Below are positions 38,782 to 54,073 of a stretch of 64,000 bases of DNA, piece after piece. Under the pieces are notes generated by a model. The model was not told the origin of the DNA and did not search any database. It was given only the letters and a program-made list of their open reading frames with translations. The stretch comes from Chrysomallon squamiferum. Lineage: Eukaryota; Mollusca; Gastropoda; Neomphalida; Peltospiridae. The stretch lies in the NCBI GenBank assembly GCA_012295275.1, contig CM022672.1, forward strand, positions 32,945,999-33,009,998. Direction: 5' to 3'. Position 1 is the first letter of the stretch. Every line of letters starts with the position of its first letter. The position numbers were made by a program, and so were the translations under genes.

Positions 38782-38861
38782 GACTTAGATCAGACAGTAC
38801 GAATACAACATTGTAGTCAATCAGTATTCTTGGATGTTTTTTTGATCATCATATCCAAGTC
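38782..38861 (-). ncRNA. Box C/D snoRNA, unassigned (copy with 'gtattcgtactgt')
   Basis: A nine-pair stem with one wobble (gacttggat/atctaagtc) encloses box C ATGATGA (38846-38852), an internal D' CTGA and box D CTGA (38790-38793). The guide 'ttgtattcgtactg' shares 'tgtattcgta' with the snoRNA at 37731-37805 but is set about two nucleotides further from box D. A second possible guide, 'atccaagaat', precedes the D' box. Confidence 0.75.
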
Positions 38862-39846
38862 ATTAACAATTAATTAATTTCATGTCTCTGCTATTAATGC
38901 TAAACTGGGAAGGGAACTAATCAAAATGATTCAGATTTAAAGATATTTAAAAGACTACTTCATCATTTTCAAGCTTTATTCCATTTGTTAACTACTTAAA
39001 GCTGTGCGAACAATAAATTCATTAGACTTTCATTAATGATCTTAAATTTAAAATATTAGGTATGGAGAAATTGGTTTTGTTTCTTCTTTTAATTTAAATT
39101 AAAACAATACTATATATATATATATATATTAAATTTCTATAAAATCAGATATTGACTGGTAGTTGAAAGGAACAGTACTTTACTCAACAGTTTATAAAAA
39201 TTCCTACAAAGGTATGGTGTAACTATAACTATTTAATAGCATAGCCTATACATTCCTTTTGTTGCAAATGTAACTTTCAGGATTTGTATGGTCACGACAA
39301 AACCAGAATTGGGGACACTTGGCATTAATATACCTTCTGATTATATTGCTTAGGTTATATAGACGCCTAAACAAATAAAAAGTCAAAAGGTTAATGTAAA
39401 TGAACTAGTGTTACTACGTATTCCTGTATTACAACAGATTCAAATGTATTTTTCAAACAGGAAATCTTTTGAAATGTTAAAATTCTTCTGCCTACTGCAG
39501 TTTTGCTTGCAGTTAGCTTTGAAAATAACACGTGGTCAGTGAAACAAAGTATTAACTAACATTTTATCTTAACTTTTTAAAAATTATACAAACAAACGAG
39601 AAGTAACACATTTATTATTCAGTTTATCTCCCCGGAAAAGTTTAAATTAAATTTAAAAAATCTTATACTGATGTAACCTAAGCAAAAAAACCCAACAAAA
39701 ATGAAAAAATATGAAAACATAATACTCTGAATCTGTAGTACATGTTACATTAATGTTAGTACTGTGTAATAGTTCAGATTGCAACGGATAATTTTGACTC
39801 GCCAAACCTCACACTGCTTTCTCGCCCTGTTTATCTCAGAAATAAA

Positions 39847-40209
39847 CCGGAAGCCAATTTCGAGTCACGTGACTTGTTTTGCCGGTGCGTTTTTCACGTT
39901 AATTAGAAAGATTAATAAATTAAAAATAAAAATAATATTGAAAACCTATCAACAGTTTACAAGTCATCTGACCTACTGATAATAAATACGAACCATCGTT
40001 CTTGAAATCTTCGTAAAGATACATGAAACTGTGGATGATTATTCTAGAAACGTGTCACACTGAAAGGGACAATGTAAGTACACGCCAACCAATCAAACCT
40101 GTACAAGTCCACTAACCTCGTCCAACGAAACTACGCATATTGTATATTTCAACCAATCACATTTCGACACGACCATTTCTACAATATTAGATAAGCAGTG
40201 TGTGGAACG
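39847..40209. promoter_or_regulatory. Divergent promoter, snoRNA host / HSPA5
   Basis: The interval between the two divergent transcripts contains an ETS-type CCGGAAG (39847-39853) next to a CCAAT box, the E-box palindrome TCACGTGA (39865-39872), and CCAAT boxes at 40089-40093 and 40153-40157. The last forms CCAAT-N9-ACACG (40153-40171), one base from the ER stress response element CCAAT-N9-CCACG bound by NF-Y and ATF6 in HSPA5 promoters. Transcription starts are inferred, not seen. Confidence 0.6.
40153..40171 (+). promoter_or_regulatory. ERSE-like element of HSPA5
   Basis: CCAAT, nine bases, then ACACG (consensus CCACG). It lies about 50-60 bp upstream of the likely HSPA5 5'-UTR exon, where functional ERSEs sit in other BiP genes. 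A second, weaker match starts at 40089 (CCAAT-N9-ACAAG). Confidence 0.6.
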
Positions 40210-41094
40210 TTTGCTGTCAAGATCTCAACCAGTTTATTTCTCGATATTTAGATCAAAAATAATTGTCAGAAAAGGCTGATTTCAGAGGTATGTATCTTAA
40301 CATATACGTAGAACAAGATTTTATTATTATTATTATTTTGAATTCCACTTAATTTATAAATAATTTCTTTGGAAAATAATTTTGTTACTAGAGCCGGCAT
40401 ATTCAGGCCAACACACGTGTTTTTATATATTTTTTAATGTGTTTGACATATTTTGACTCTAAGTCAATATTTTATATTATTATAATTTTTTTTGATTTCA
40501 ATTTTTAATTTTTTATTATTGTTGCAGTGTGTCTGTTACTGAAACAGTTAATTAGAATAGTTCTGTTTTCAAATTCATGATCCTTAATAACACTAACAGT
40601 TGTAAAAATATAAAGTGGCATTTTTTCAAATACGTTGTTTATACGAAATACACTGAGTTGATTTAGATTCAGAAAAAAGAAAAAGGAATATTATGGTTAA
40701 TTTTCGCTTTCTTTCAACGTTTATCTCAAATAATATACATAACCATATACCAGAATACACTTGGTTCCTTGACTTCATAAAAAAATAGTAAATTCGATAA
40801 GCAGAAGACCTGACAACATCCAGCAAGTTAAACTGTCAGTTCTATTCAGTCATTGAAACTGAAAGTCCAACACAGTATAAATTTTCCTCCATCAAAACAA
40901 ACATCAGTTACTTGTCAGTATAGAAAGTATGCTTCTATCATGCCTATAACTAAGGATACATGAATCACAGAATGTATTTATCAGTATCCTGGAGCTATGG
41001 TGTCTGTTGTGTTGTAATATAAAATGAAGTTACGGTTCAAAGCCCTTGGGTCAGTACTTATTAGTAGAAAGATATTTTTAAGATTTCAAATTGG

Positions 41095-41097
<3 letters not shown>

Positions 41098-41151
<54 letters not shown>
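41098..41151. repeat. (CT)n microsatellite before the HSPA5 ATG exon
   Basis: An almost pure CT tract in the first HSPA5 intron, ending about 58 nt before the 3' splice site at 41209, so it could act as a remote pyrimidine tract. It is followed by (GGAT)n. Confidence 0.95.
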
Positions 41152-41156
<5 letters not shown>

Positions 41157-41209
41157 GGATGGATGGATGGATTATATAGATATATATTGTATAAACTTCT
41201 ATTTTCCAG

Positions 41210-45213
<4,004 letters not shown>

Positions 45214-47801
45214 GAAAGACTTGTGACTAGTGATTGTTGTTCTGAACTGTTCATTTTGTATTTTACATATATTTATAAAGTGCTGTTGGGTGGGAAATTG
45301 TTTAAAGGTTTTTTTTTCAAAAAAAAAAAAAAAAAAAAAAATTAAAATAATATCCAATTTATTTATTTAAGTAAAGAAAAATATTTGGAGTACTTCATTC
45401 CACATGTTGAGCTGAAGTTTCTTTTTATAATTCGACTTAAAAAAAGAATTCTGGGAGTTTTGTTCTTTTTCATCTTTCTAGTATACAATTATTACTGTTA
45501 GTTTGTAGGATCTTAAGGTTATTTAACACTTGTCAGAAATTGAGGTAGATTAATGTCATACACACATGTGAATTTGTTATATATGTAAGTGTTGAAAATG
45601 TACATTTTGCTGTGAATACAGGCATCTCATTGTTGTGTCAGTCTGGAAGTTCCGAATGATTGGTGAATATTTGAAAAATGTATGGATAAAAGTTTATTTT
45701 ATTTTTTGGAGTTGGTTGTTTTATAAATTTCTTTATTCTCAGGCCAGTTTAAATAACCTAGCAGTTGATGATGAGCAGATGTAAATAATATTTGGTCAAA
45801 ATGTTTTCAGATCAGTTTAATTTCACATGCATTGTAAAGCTATAGTTAACTTACATAATGGAAAGGCTTTAGAAACCCTATTTACTTACACAATGGAAGA
45901 GATGATATAACTTTATTTTTATATGCCTAGAAAGAAAATAATTATTATATTTTAGATGAATGTTAGTGTTCACTGCCACTTTCAATGCATTTATCATAAC
46001 ATATTTCAAATATGCAAATAAAAATAATTAACAACAAATAACAAAATTCTGACATATCCCAGACTTTGAAAATCCAAAGAATAATTGGATGTTAATGCTT
46101 GTAAATGGTGCAGATTATCAAATGCATATGCATATATATTACTCGCTGAATTAAAAATGTATATATAATAAATAATTACATTCATGAAAATCTCATAACA
46201 GAATTAAATGGGCATTGGTTAATTCAACACTAAAACCACTTGGAAGAAAGGCGAAAACGCAACAAATGTTACATTCGAAGTCCTCTCTAGTCAGAAGTAA
46301 TTCCATTTATAATATTTCGTTTCAAGAAAAACAAGTTTGCCAACTCTGGGTGTGAAATAAAAAACAACAAGTATCCTTTTGCAAAGTTTCAGCACATTAA
46401 GGAAAATTTACTACATAACCTTTCAATGCAAATGTATTTTTTGAAATAAAATATGACAAGAAAATAAAATTTTATTTTTTGTTCTGTTGCATTTTCCCAA
46501 CCTAATCTTGAGTTTGATACAAACCTATTGAATGTTGGTTTTTAATTCATGTTTCTTCTGGTATAAGAAACCAAGAAAAAAAACGGTGAAAAAAAATAGG
46601 TTGAGGCTTACATATTTGAGAGAGAGAGAACAGATAAAACAGTAACAAAAAAAATGACAAAATGGAAATAATTTAATCTAAACAAACGAGAGCTATAAAC
46701 AACTGCAGAAAAAAGACAAGTCAGTTCAAACTTTCCCCTAGAGCTGTTTGTATTTTGATTTGTCCAGTTACCTTTCCTTTCTCTAAATAAGTTTTTAAAT
46801 TAAATTGCAGAAATAGGCTCTTATTAATAATATATCAAGAATAATAATAAAATTCTCTTATCTACTGGAGACTATTTTGAAATAAGCTAGCATGAAATAT
46901 TTTAACTATTATAATCTGGTCGCAACATTTTTATCACAGCTAAATATTGTTTGCAGAATTAATTTTAATATTATTTCAATATATATATATATAGGAAAGG
47001 AATAAAACTGCAAAAGTAATACGCTAGCATAATACTAGTTCTAACTTTTAATAAATTTGAAACAAAAGTCCCCCCCCCTCTTGTTCTATCTGGACTGAAT
47101 TACTATGGCAGCAGAATGAACTTTAATTATCTTGTGAAAAATAAAATAATAAATAAAAAAAATTAATTAATTAAATGGATAAAACTTATAAACTGACAAA
47201 TAGTCAATGATACCATAGTCTCTGCAAATAGCAACAATTAACTGTTAAGATAATACGAACAAAAAATGGGACTTGAAATTCTGATTAACAGATAAATGAA
47301 AAAAAACAAACAATAATATATGTGTATATACATATTATTCTAGAGTCTAGGTTAGGGGTATGTTGCCTACCAAACTGGTCATCCACAGCTGAAATAAAAG
47401 TGAAAAAAGAAATCTACACAATTTGTAAATATTGAATTTTTATTCGATAAAAGATTTCATTCACATTCAAAGTATGTACATAAAAATTGTGCAACAAAAA
47501 AGAAAAACATTTCCTCAAATGTATTTTTAACCAATGAATCAACAACATTTTAAAAAGTAACAATTTTAAGTAAAATCAATTAATAACCATACATATTAAT
47601 TCTTTCCTGTACATCTGAATTTCAATTTCTCGTTTCTTTTTTTCTTCCGATTGATGCAATTAGTAAAGATATTAAAACTCACAGCTGCGATAATTTCTTA
47701 AGTGTCTGAATTGTAATAGAAATAAGGTTTTCCATTCCTCACAGTCAAGTACCAAAACCATTACTTGGTATTTATTAATTTATTTATTTATTTATGTATT
47801 T

Positions 47802-47832
<31 letters not shown>

Positions 47833-48230
47833 CTTTTATAGCAATAAATAATAATGTTATCATTTATAATAATAATAACAAAAAAATGAAAGGGAAGTAT
47901 TGCTGAAGGCTTCAATCTCCATTAAGAACATTAAATACCAAAAATTTATTTTGATAAAAAACCTCCAAAAACCACCATGCTGAAGTGTAATGAAAAAAAA
48001 AAAAAAAAACTCTCAGGCTTTATACTTTTTCAGGGAATTTTGCTTATTATTGAATAACTGAATAGTTATACAGTGAAACAACAGTAACAAAATTCAAGTC
48101 AAATGGTAGAACTACATGCAAAAAAAAAAAGGAAAAACGAATTTGTATTGAAAGACAAAATTTATGAACATTATCAGCATTCATTGTCAGATGAAACACA
48201 GTATTCTATGAATTCAGAATGATTATGCAT

Positions 48231-48279
<49 letters not shown>

Positions 48280-48446
48280 TAGACACACAGAGAAACAAAT
48301 AAATAGAAATAATTGCATTATTTCAAAATTAATGCCACTGATAATTCTTGATATGATCATGTTATTCAATCAATTCACATCATAAAATAGTTTATATTAA
48401 TATTATTATAAAAGTAGTAGTAGCAGCAGTAGTAGTAGTAGTAGTA

Positions 48447-48499
<53 letters not shown>

Positions 48500-48770
48500 T
48501 GAATATCAGGCTAATACAAATCAAACACTGTAGTGGTGACTGACAATAAATACTGTATTTGTAACATAATTTAAATACTGTATTAGCAAAGTTTGTGAAA
48601 AATTGTTCACATTCTGAGATTCGTTTATAAAAAAAAAAATTAAATAAAAACATATATACAACAATATTTAAAAGATATTCTCACAAATGCAATTTGTATC
48701 ATCTGACAGATACTGAGAATATAAATATATTTCTCATACCTGTGATAATTATGATCACTTACTATAATCA

Positions 48771-48806
<36 letters not shown>

Positions 48807-50432
48807 TATTATTATTATTATTATTATTAACCAACATCATCATCAGATGTTATGACCGGTTGTTACTGGAACTAAAACAATTTGACAATACTTAACTGAA
48901 ATTAAGTATACGATCATTAGTATACCATCATTATCAATATTATGCATACATTCAAAATGGCTATACTCTCTTTGTCCTGTTTGAGAATAAATGACTTTTT
49001 TCTTCCTTATCTTTTTAATTCATATTAAAACAATCTGACAATACTTAACTGAAATTATGAACATTCAAAATGATCAAATATAATTTACGCTTTCTTTTTT
49101 CTCTTTCCTTCTTTTTTTAAAGTTTGTTCTCTATTCTAAATTATTACATTTTTTCATCTAGACAAAAATAATATAAAACTTCAGATATTATTTCGAATTG
49201 CATAGTGGAAACACAGGATTTAAAATTCTGTAAATATTTATCTATTGGCTGATCTTTTTCTGATATGCTTTGAGCAGTTTTATCTTTTATTCTGACAATA
49301 ATAAACAATCATAAACAACAATAAATAAAAACAGACATATGAACTGCATATATACATTATAAGCTACACTAGACCATATACACATACATACATACATACA
49401 TACACATGCATGCACATTAATTTTGATTCTGAAACATTTTAATAATTAGACAAGTGTGAATAAAACAGTGATTTACAACTGTGCAGATTATTTACAATGA
49501 ATTAATAAATTAAATTTACTTTGATCCATTGTTGATAATAATATGTCATAAAACAAAAAAACAAAAAACAAAATCACAAAATAAATATTATTTTCCTTTT
49601 ATTTTCTTCTTCTTCTTATTAAATTTATATCCTTTTTGATTAAAAACAAAACAAGTTATCCTAACATAAGAAAAGATTCAATGTTCCTAGCTATAATTTT
49701 CAGTTTTACAGGTCACATGATAAAATTAATCAAAAGTTCAAACTTCCATAGTTTACTAAATATTAAAATTATCAAAAATTTAGGATCTACTCTTTAAAAA
49801 AAAAATTGTTATTCATATAAAATAACATAAAAACATGATCTAGGCTATTCATATAAAAATGACTTCTATTTTCTGTGCCAGTAAGAAATATAAGAATTAT
49901 ATTCTTTAAAAAAAATAATATTAGCTTAATACATTTCCAACCAAAAACAAAATCTAATAACCAGTAGCAGAAATTTAAACTTAAATGTTTTTTTGTAAAC
50001 ATGCTCTGTTACTAAACACAAAATTGGCTATACCTGGAAGATCATTTCCATGGAAACCAGTTTAAAATAATATTTTGGCAGTTTGAAACAGTTAAATAAA
50101 AATGATTTATTAATGCTGTGCAAACACTGGAAATGCCATTTATAATAAATTTGTTAATAATAATAAATATGTATATAGTCTTTTTTGTGTTTTTTTATTA
50201 TTATTATTATTATTTTATTTTTTTTAACTAATTTTTTTTTTTTTTTAATTTTAGAAAAGTATTTCTTTATTTTTCATTACAGCTAAGCTTTTGTCACCTG
50301 AATTTTAATTGTGAAGTTATTTTTAACTGTACAGTGTAGTAAAAGAAAATAATTAAAAATGCCATCAATTATTCAAAACATATTTACACATCCTATTAAC
50401 AAGATAAAAAAATAAACTAATAAATAAATAAA

Positions 50433-50478
<46 letters not shown>

Positions 50479-51442
50479 GCTAGTGATATGAAAGCGTGTG
50501 TATTATTCCCTTTGGACTAACAATCTTTAGATCCATTAAGAAACATTATTCTATGTTTCGATGTTTCACTTTTCTACATTCATTGCTTTTATCTGTCTTT
50601 CACATAATCAAAAATGTCTATTTTCTAGATCAAGACATAATAAGATTATTACAAATATTCATTATTCAAATCCTAAACACATCTATCAAACCCCTTAACC
50701 AATTTATCATGTTTGTTTAGAACAGAAACCCCAATTTCTAACTATTGTTCACTACAAAATTGTAGAAAAATAAGTTTTTATCATATATATTATTGTTATT
50801 TTTTTAGATTATGCATATATCTATTTTACTATTACATCCTGCATTGATATCAGAAATAGAAACAATCATAGGTTTTAATGCTTTCTTATTAAATCATGTT
50901 TATAGTTGCCATTTGTTGTTTTTGTTGTTGCTTTTTATTGTTGTGTTTATGTTATAAATTTCCTGTAATAAATAATTCTGCTGCTACTTTTATTTATCAA
51001 AAATTAATAAAATTTAATATTTTAATTTTTAATTCATGATACCATAACTGATCAATATCCAATTTGAAAATGTACATAACCCCTATGATATTAAAAATAA
51101 TTATGTTTATTTAAAACAACTTTATAATAATTCAATAAAAAATTGGATAAAAAAAAATCAACAATTAATATGTACAAATTTTATAATGTTTCTGTTAGTA
51201 ACTTGTATTAAGTTTCAATAATATTTTGATAAAACAGCTATAGTAATAATGCTGATAATTATAAAAATAATACATTAACAGAGCCATAATATTTAAATCA
51301 AAGTAAATACATTTTATATAATAAATAATTAAAACAACAATAAGATTTTATACATCATTGATTATAATTTATAAGTTTTATATTTCATAATTAATGACAG
51401 TATTAACAGTTATAACATTAATAATAACTGAGCTAAATAGTA

Positions 51443-51484
<42 letters not shown>

Positions 51485-52394
51485 TAATAATAATAATAAA
51501 TAAATAATGTTATCTGAATCAGTGACAGATATTTACATAATTATGCCAAATATTTGCTTTATAATTATTTAAAGAGTGATCAAGATTCAAAAATCCAATA
51601 AAACATTTATTATATTATGTTCAGTCTTTCAGTTTATATGTATTATGTGACATTTACCAAACAAACTAAGGGGAGGTAAATCAGAAAAACAGGATTATTT
51701 CAGAAGATAAATTGCAAATTTAGTGCTGAAACATTTTGTGAATCACTAACAATCCTATTAATTATAAAATTTAACAAACAAAATAATTAAGTATCCCAAA
51801 ATATTATTATTTAAATATTATTAAAAAAATGTATCAATTTATTATGCAGTGAATTCTTATTATGTAACATTATTTCAAATAATACATTTTCATTACTTCC
51901 TTTTACGTCATTTAATGTTATTTGTTTACAGAGTAAACAAAACAATAATTTTCTTAACTGTAAAATACTTCTTTTAGAAGTAAGAGGGTTTAGAAAAAGT
52001 TATGGATTTGTTTTCCAAATGCTTCACTGGATATTCCCTATACAATATGTATAATTTAAACATTATAAATATTTAAACAAAGAAATTATTATTTGAACAA
52101 ATGTTTCTATGCCGAATTCTTATTTTTGTTTAAGAAATTACAGAGATCTTAGCAGACTGTAAAACTGAGATAACTGTTGTTGCTGCCAGTTATGTAATGA
52201 CTATGAGCAAAAACAATGATATTTCTGTCTGTCCCTATTTTCATTACACTTACACACACACAAACACAGACAAACATACATACATGCATGTTTACACACA
52301 CACACACACACACTTTCTCTCACAGAATCTCACAAAATACACAATCACCAAAAAATACAAACACACATCGTTGTAAAAAAAAAAAAAAAACACG
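45214..52394. other. HSPA5 3' UTR and gene-poor AT-rich interval
   Basis: The HSPA5 3' UTR starts here; no unambiguous poly(A) signal is near the stop, and AATAAA first appears near 46016. Further right are only short random frames and microsatellites: (TAGA)n 48233-48270, (AGT/AAT)n 48415-48498, (TTA)n 48771-48830, (CATA)n near 49383, (AAT)n 50437-50478 and 51443-51500. The MAN1B1 3' UTR enters from the right. I see no RNA gene. Confidence 0.6.
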
Positions 52395-52395
52395 C

Positions 52396-52434
<39 letters not shown>

Positions 52435-52443
52435 ACACACACT
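52395..52443. repeat. (CA)n tract abutting the MAN1B1 stop codon
   Basis: A CA repeat with CG interruptions ends three bases from the MAN1B1 TAG. In the mRNA the 3' UTR therefore starts with a (GU)n run. Confidence 0.95.
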
Positions 52444-52444
52444 A

Positions 52445-53104
52445 CTATGTCCAGTTAATGGGCAGTGGATGTCCTTCACTGTTGAAAACAAACTTGTCCA
52501 AAGGCAGCAGGTTAGGGTCGTCACTGAACAATAAATAGAAATACTTGAGGGTCTCGGCGAGGAAGAACGACTCCTGTTTGTCTCGGAATCCTGGGTTGCC
52601 GAGGTTTTTAACATTACTGATGGACGAATAGCCTCCATCAGCGACTTTTGTGTGTTTTTCAAATGCTAGGAATATCTGCCATCCCCACTCTCGGTATTTC
52701 TTGTCCCCGGTCAGGCGGTAGAGGTAAAACAAACTTTCGACAGTTTCAGGTCTCAGCAGATTGTGTGAATCAAGAGGCTTTGAAAAAAAAAAAAATTAAA
52801 ATAAAAATGTAGAAAAAATAAATAAATAAATAAATAAATAAAAAAAAAAATTAAAATAAAAAATAAAATAAGTGACCACAAAATGTTAAGTTAAAAAAAA
52901 TGAAAAAAACAAAAATGTAGAAAAAAAAATAAAATAAATAAAATAATAAGTGACCACAAAATGATAAAGATAATTTTGTTTTTGTTAAAATGGAGAAAAA
53001 AAAAAAAAAAATTAAAGAAATGAATAATAATAATAAAAAAAACCCAAAAAATAAATAAAAAATTTAAAAAAATAATTATAAATAATAAAAATAAAATAAA
53101 AAAG

Positions 53105-53143
<39 letters not shown>

Positions 53144-54028
53144 ATTAATTAATTAATTAATTAATTAATAAACTTAAAACAGAAAAATAATTATCCAATT
53201 TATGATATCATCATTACATGCCCAAGTTATATTAGATAAAACAAACATACAACTATAAACTGAAATGAACCACAGAATGAACTAAGTAACAAGATGCAAA
53301 CACATATTTATTATTACAAATAAATAAATAAATGCTGGTTTATTCAAAAATCTGTTTTAAGATTTATTGATTAATAACTGGAGAGAACATTTTTATTCTT
53401 ATTAACTTGTCGCAGTATTCTTTCCTTAAAATATTTTTAAAATGCTTAAATAAAATGGATGAAATTAAAACAAATTAAAAAAAATAATAATTAGAAAATG
53501 CTTTTAAACTGTAAAAGAACACTTAAAAACAAAAATATTTATTAATAATTTTGAAAAAAAAAAAAACCCCCCCAACCATGAAATAAATAAAAAGTCCCTA
53601 CCTTCACAATAAGATCTTCCTTTGCACCAGGTGCCATATTGAAGTAAGTGATTTCGGGACTGAGTTTGGTCGGCATGCGTTTGTAAGTCTCGTAACACGT
53701 GTGTACCAGGTCTTTGGCTAGGTCCATGTGATCTTGGCTAAGACCAAAATGAGTTCCAAGAGCAAGAGTTCCAGCAAGAAAACACACCAAGTGATCCTGT
53801 GTAACAATTCATTAAAATTTAATACTCTGTGTGTGTATGGTGTATATTTTTGTGTTTTGTGTGTGTGTGTGTGTGAGTGTGAGTGGTTTTGGTGTGGGAT
53901 TTTTTTTGTGTGTGTGTGTGTGTGTGTGTGTATTATAAACGATAATAGGCAACAAATAATGTAACCTATTTATTTTCTCTTTAAGGAAATAAATATATTA
54001 ATATATTTATTTATTTATTTCCTTATTT

Positions 54029-54073
<45 letters not shown>

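Larger units (their letters stand above)
31827..39853 (-). ncRNA. GAS5: GAS5-type snoRNA host gene
   Basis: This minus-strand region has no long frame but a row of box C/D snoRNAs, each in its own intron-like interval. In transcript order they are: two unassigned, SNORD79, SNORD76, three or four SNORD80, a SNORD77-like copy, SNORD81, SNORD47, three SNORD74-like, and SNORD47. In vertebrates these named families are all carried in GAS5 introns. Candidate exons with GT-AG borders: about 39813-39853 (first), 39334-39366, 38635-38646 (or longer), 37907-37933, 37595-37646, 36487-36538, 35679-35740, 34972-35035, 34094-34134, 33530-33588, 33409-33424 and 32038-32081. All are short, as expected for a host whose spliced RNA is not translated. 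A pyrimidine-rich start, as in 5'-TOP host genes, is possible near 'cttccgg' at about 39853. The 3' end is not defined; polyadenylation may be near 30.35 kb. The snoRNA assignments are strong; the exon set is provisional. Confidence 0.8.

Noticed and set aside
38925-38970. Box C/D-like pair (ATGATGA ... CTGA) on the minus strand
   Set aside because: Only about 25 nt separate the boxes, there is no C'/D' pair, and the apparent stem overlaps box C. Too short for a C/D snoRNA.
48375-48843. Tyr-, Ile- and Asn-rich frames
   Set aside because: Translations of (AAT)n/(TTA)n microsatellites.
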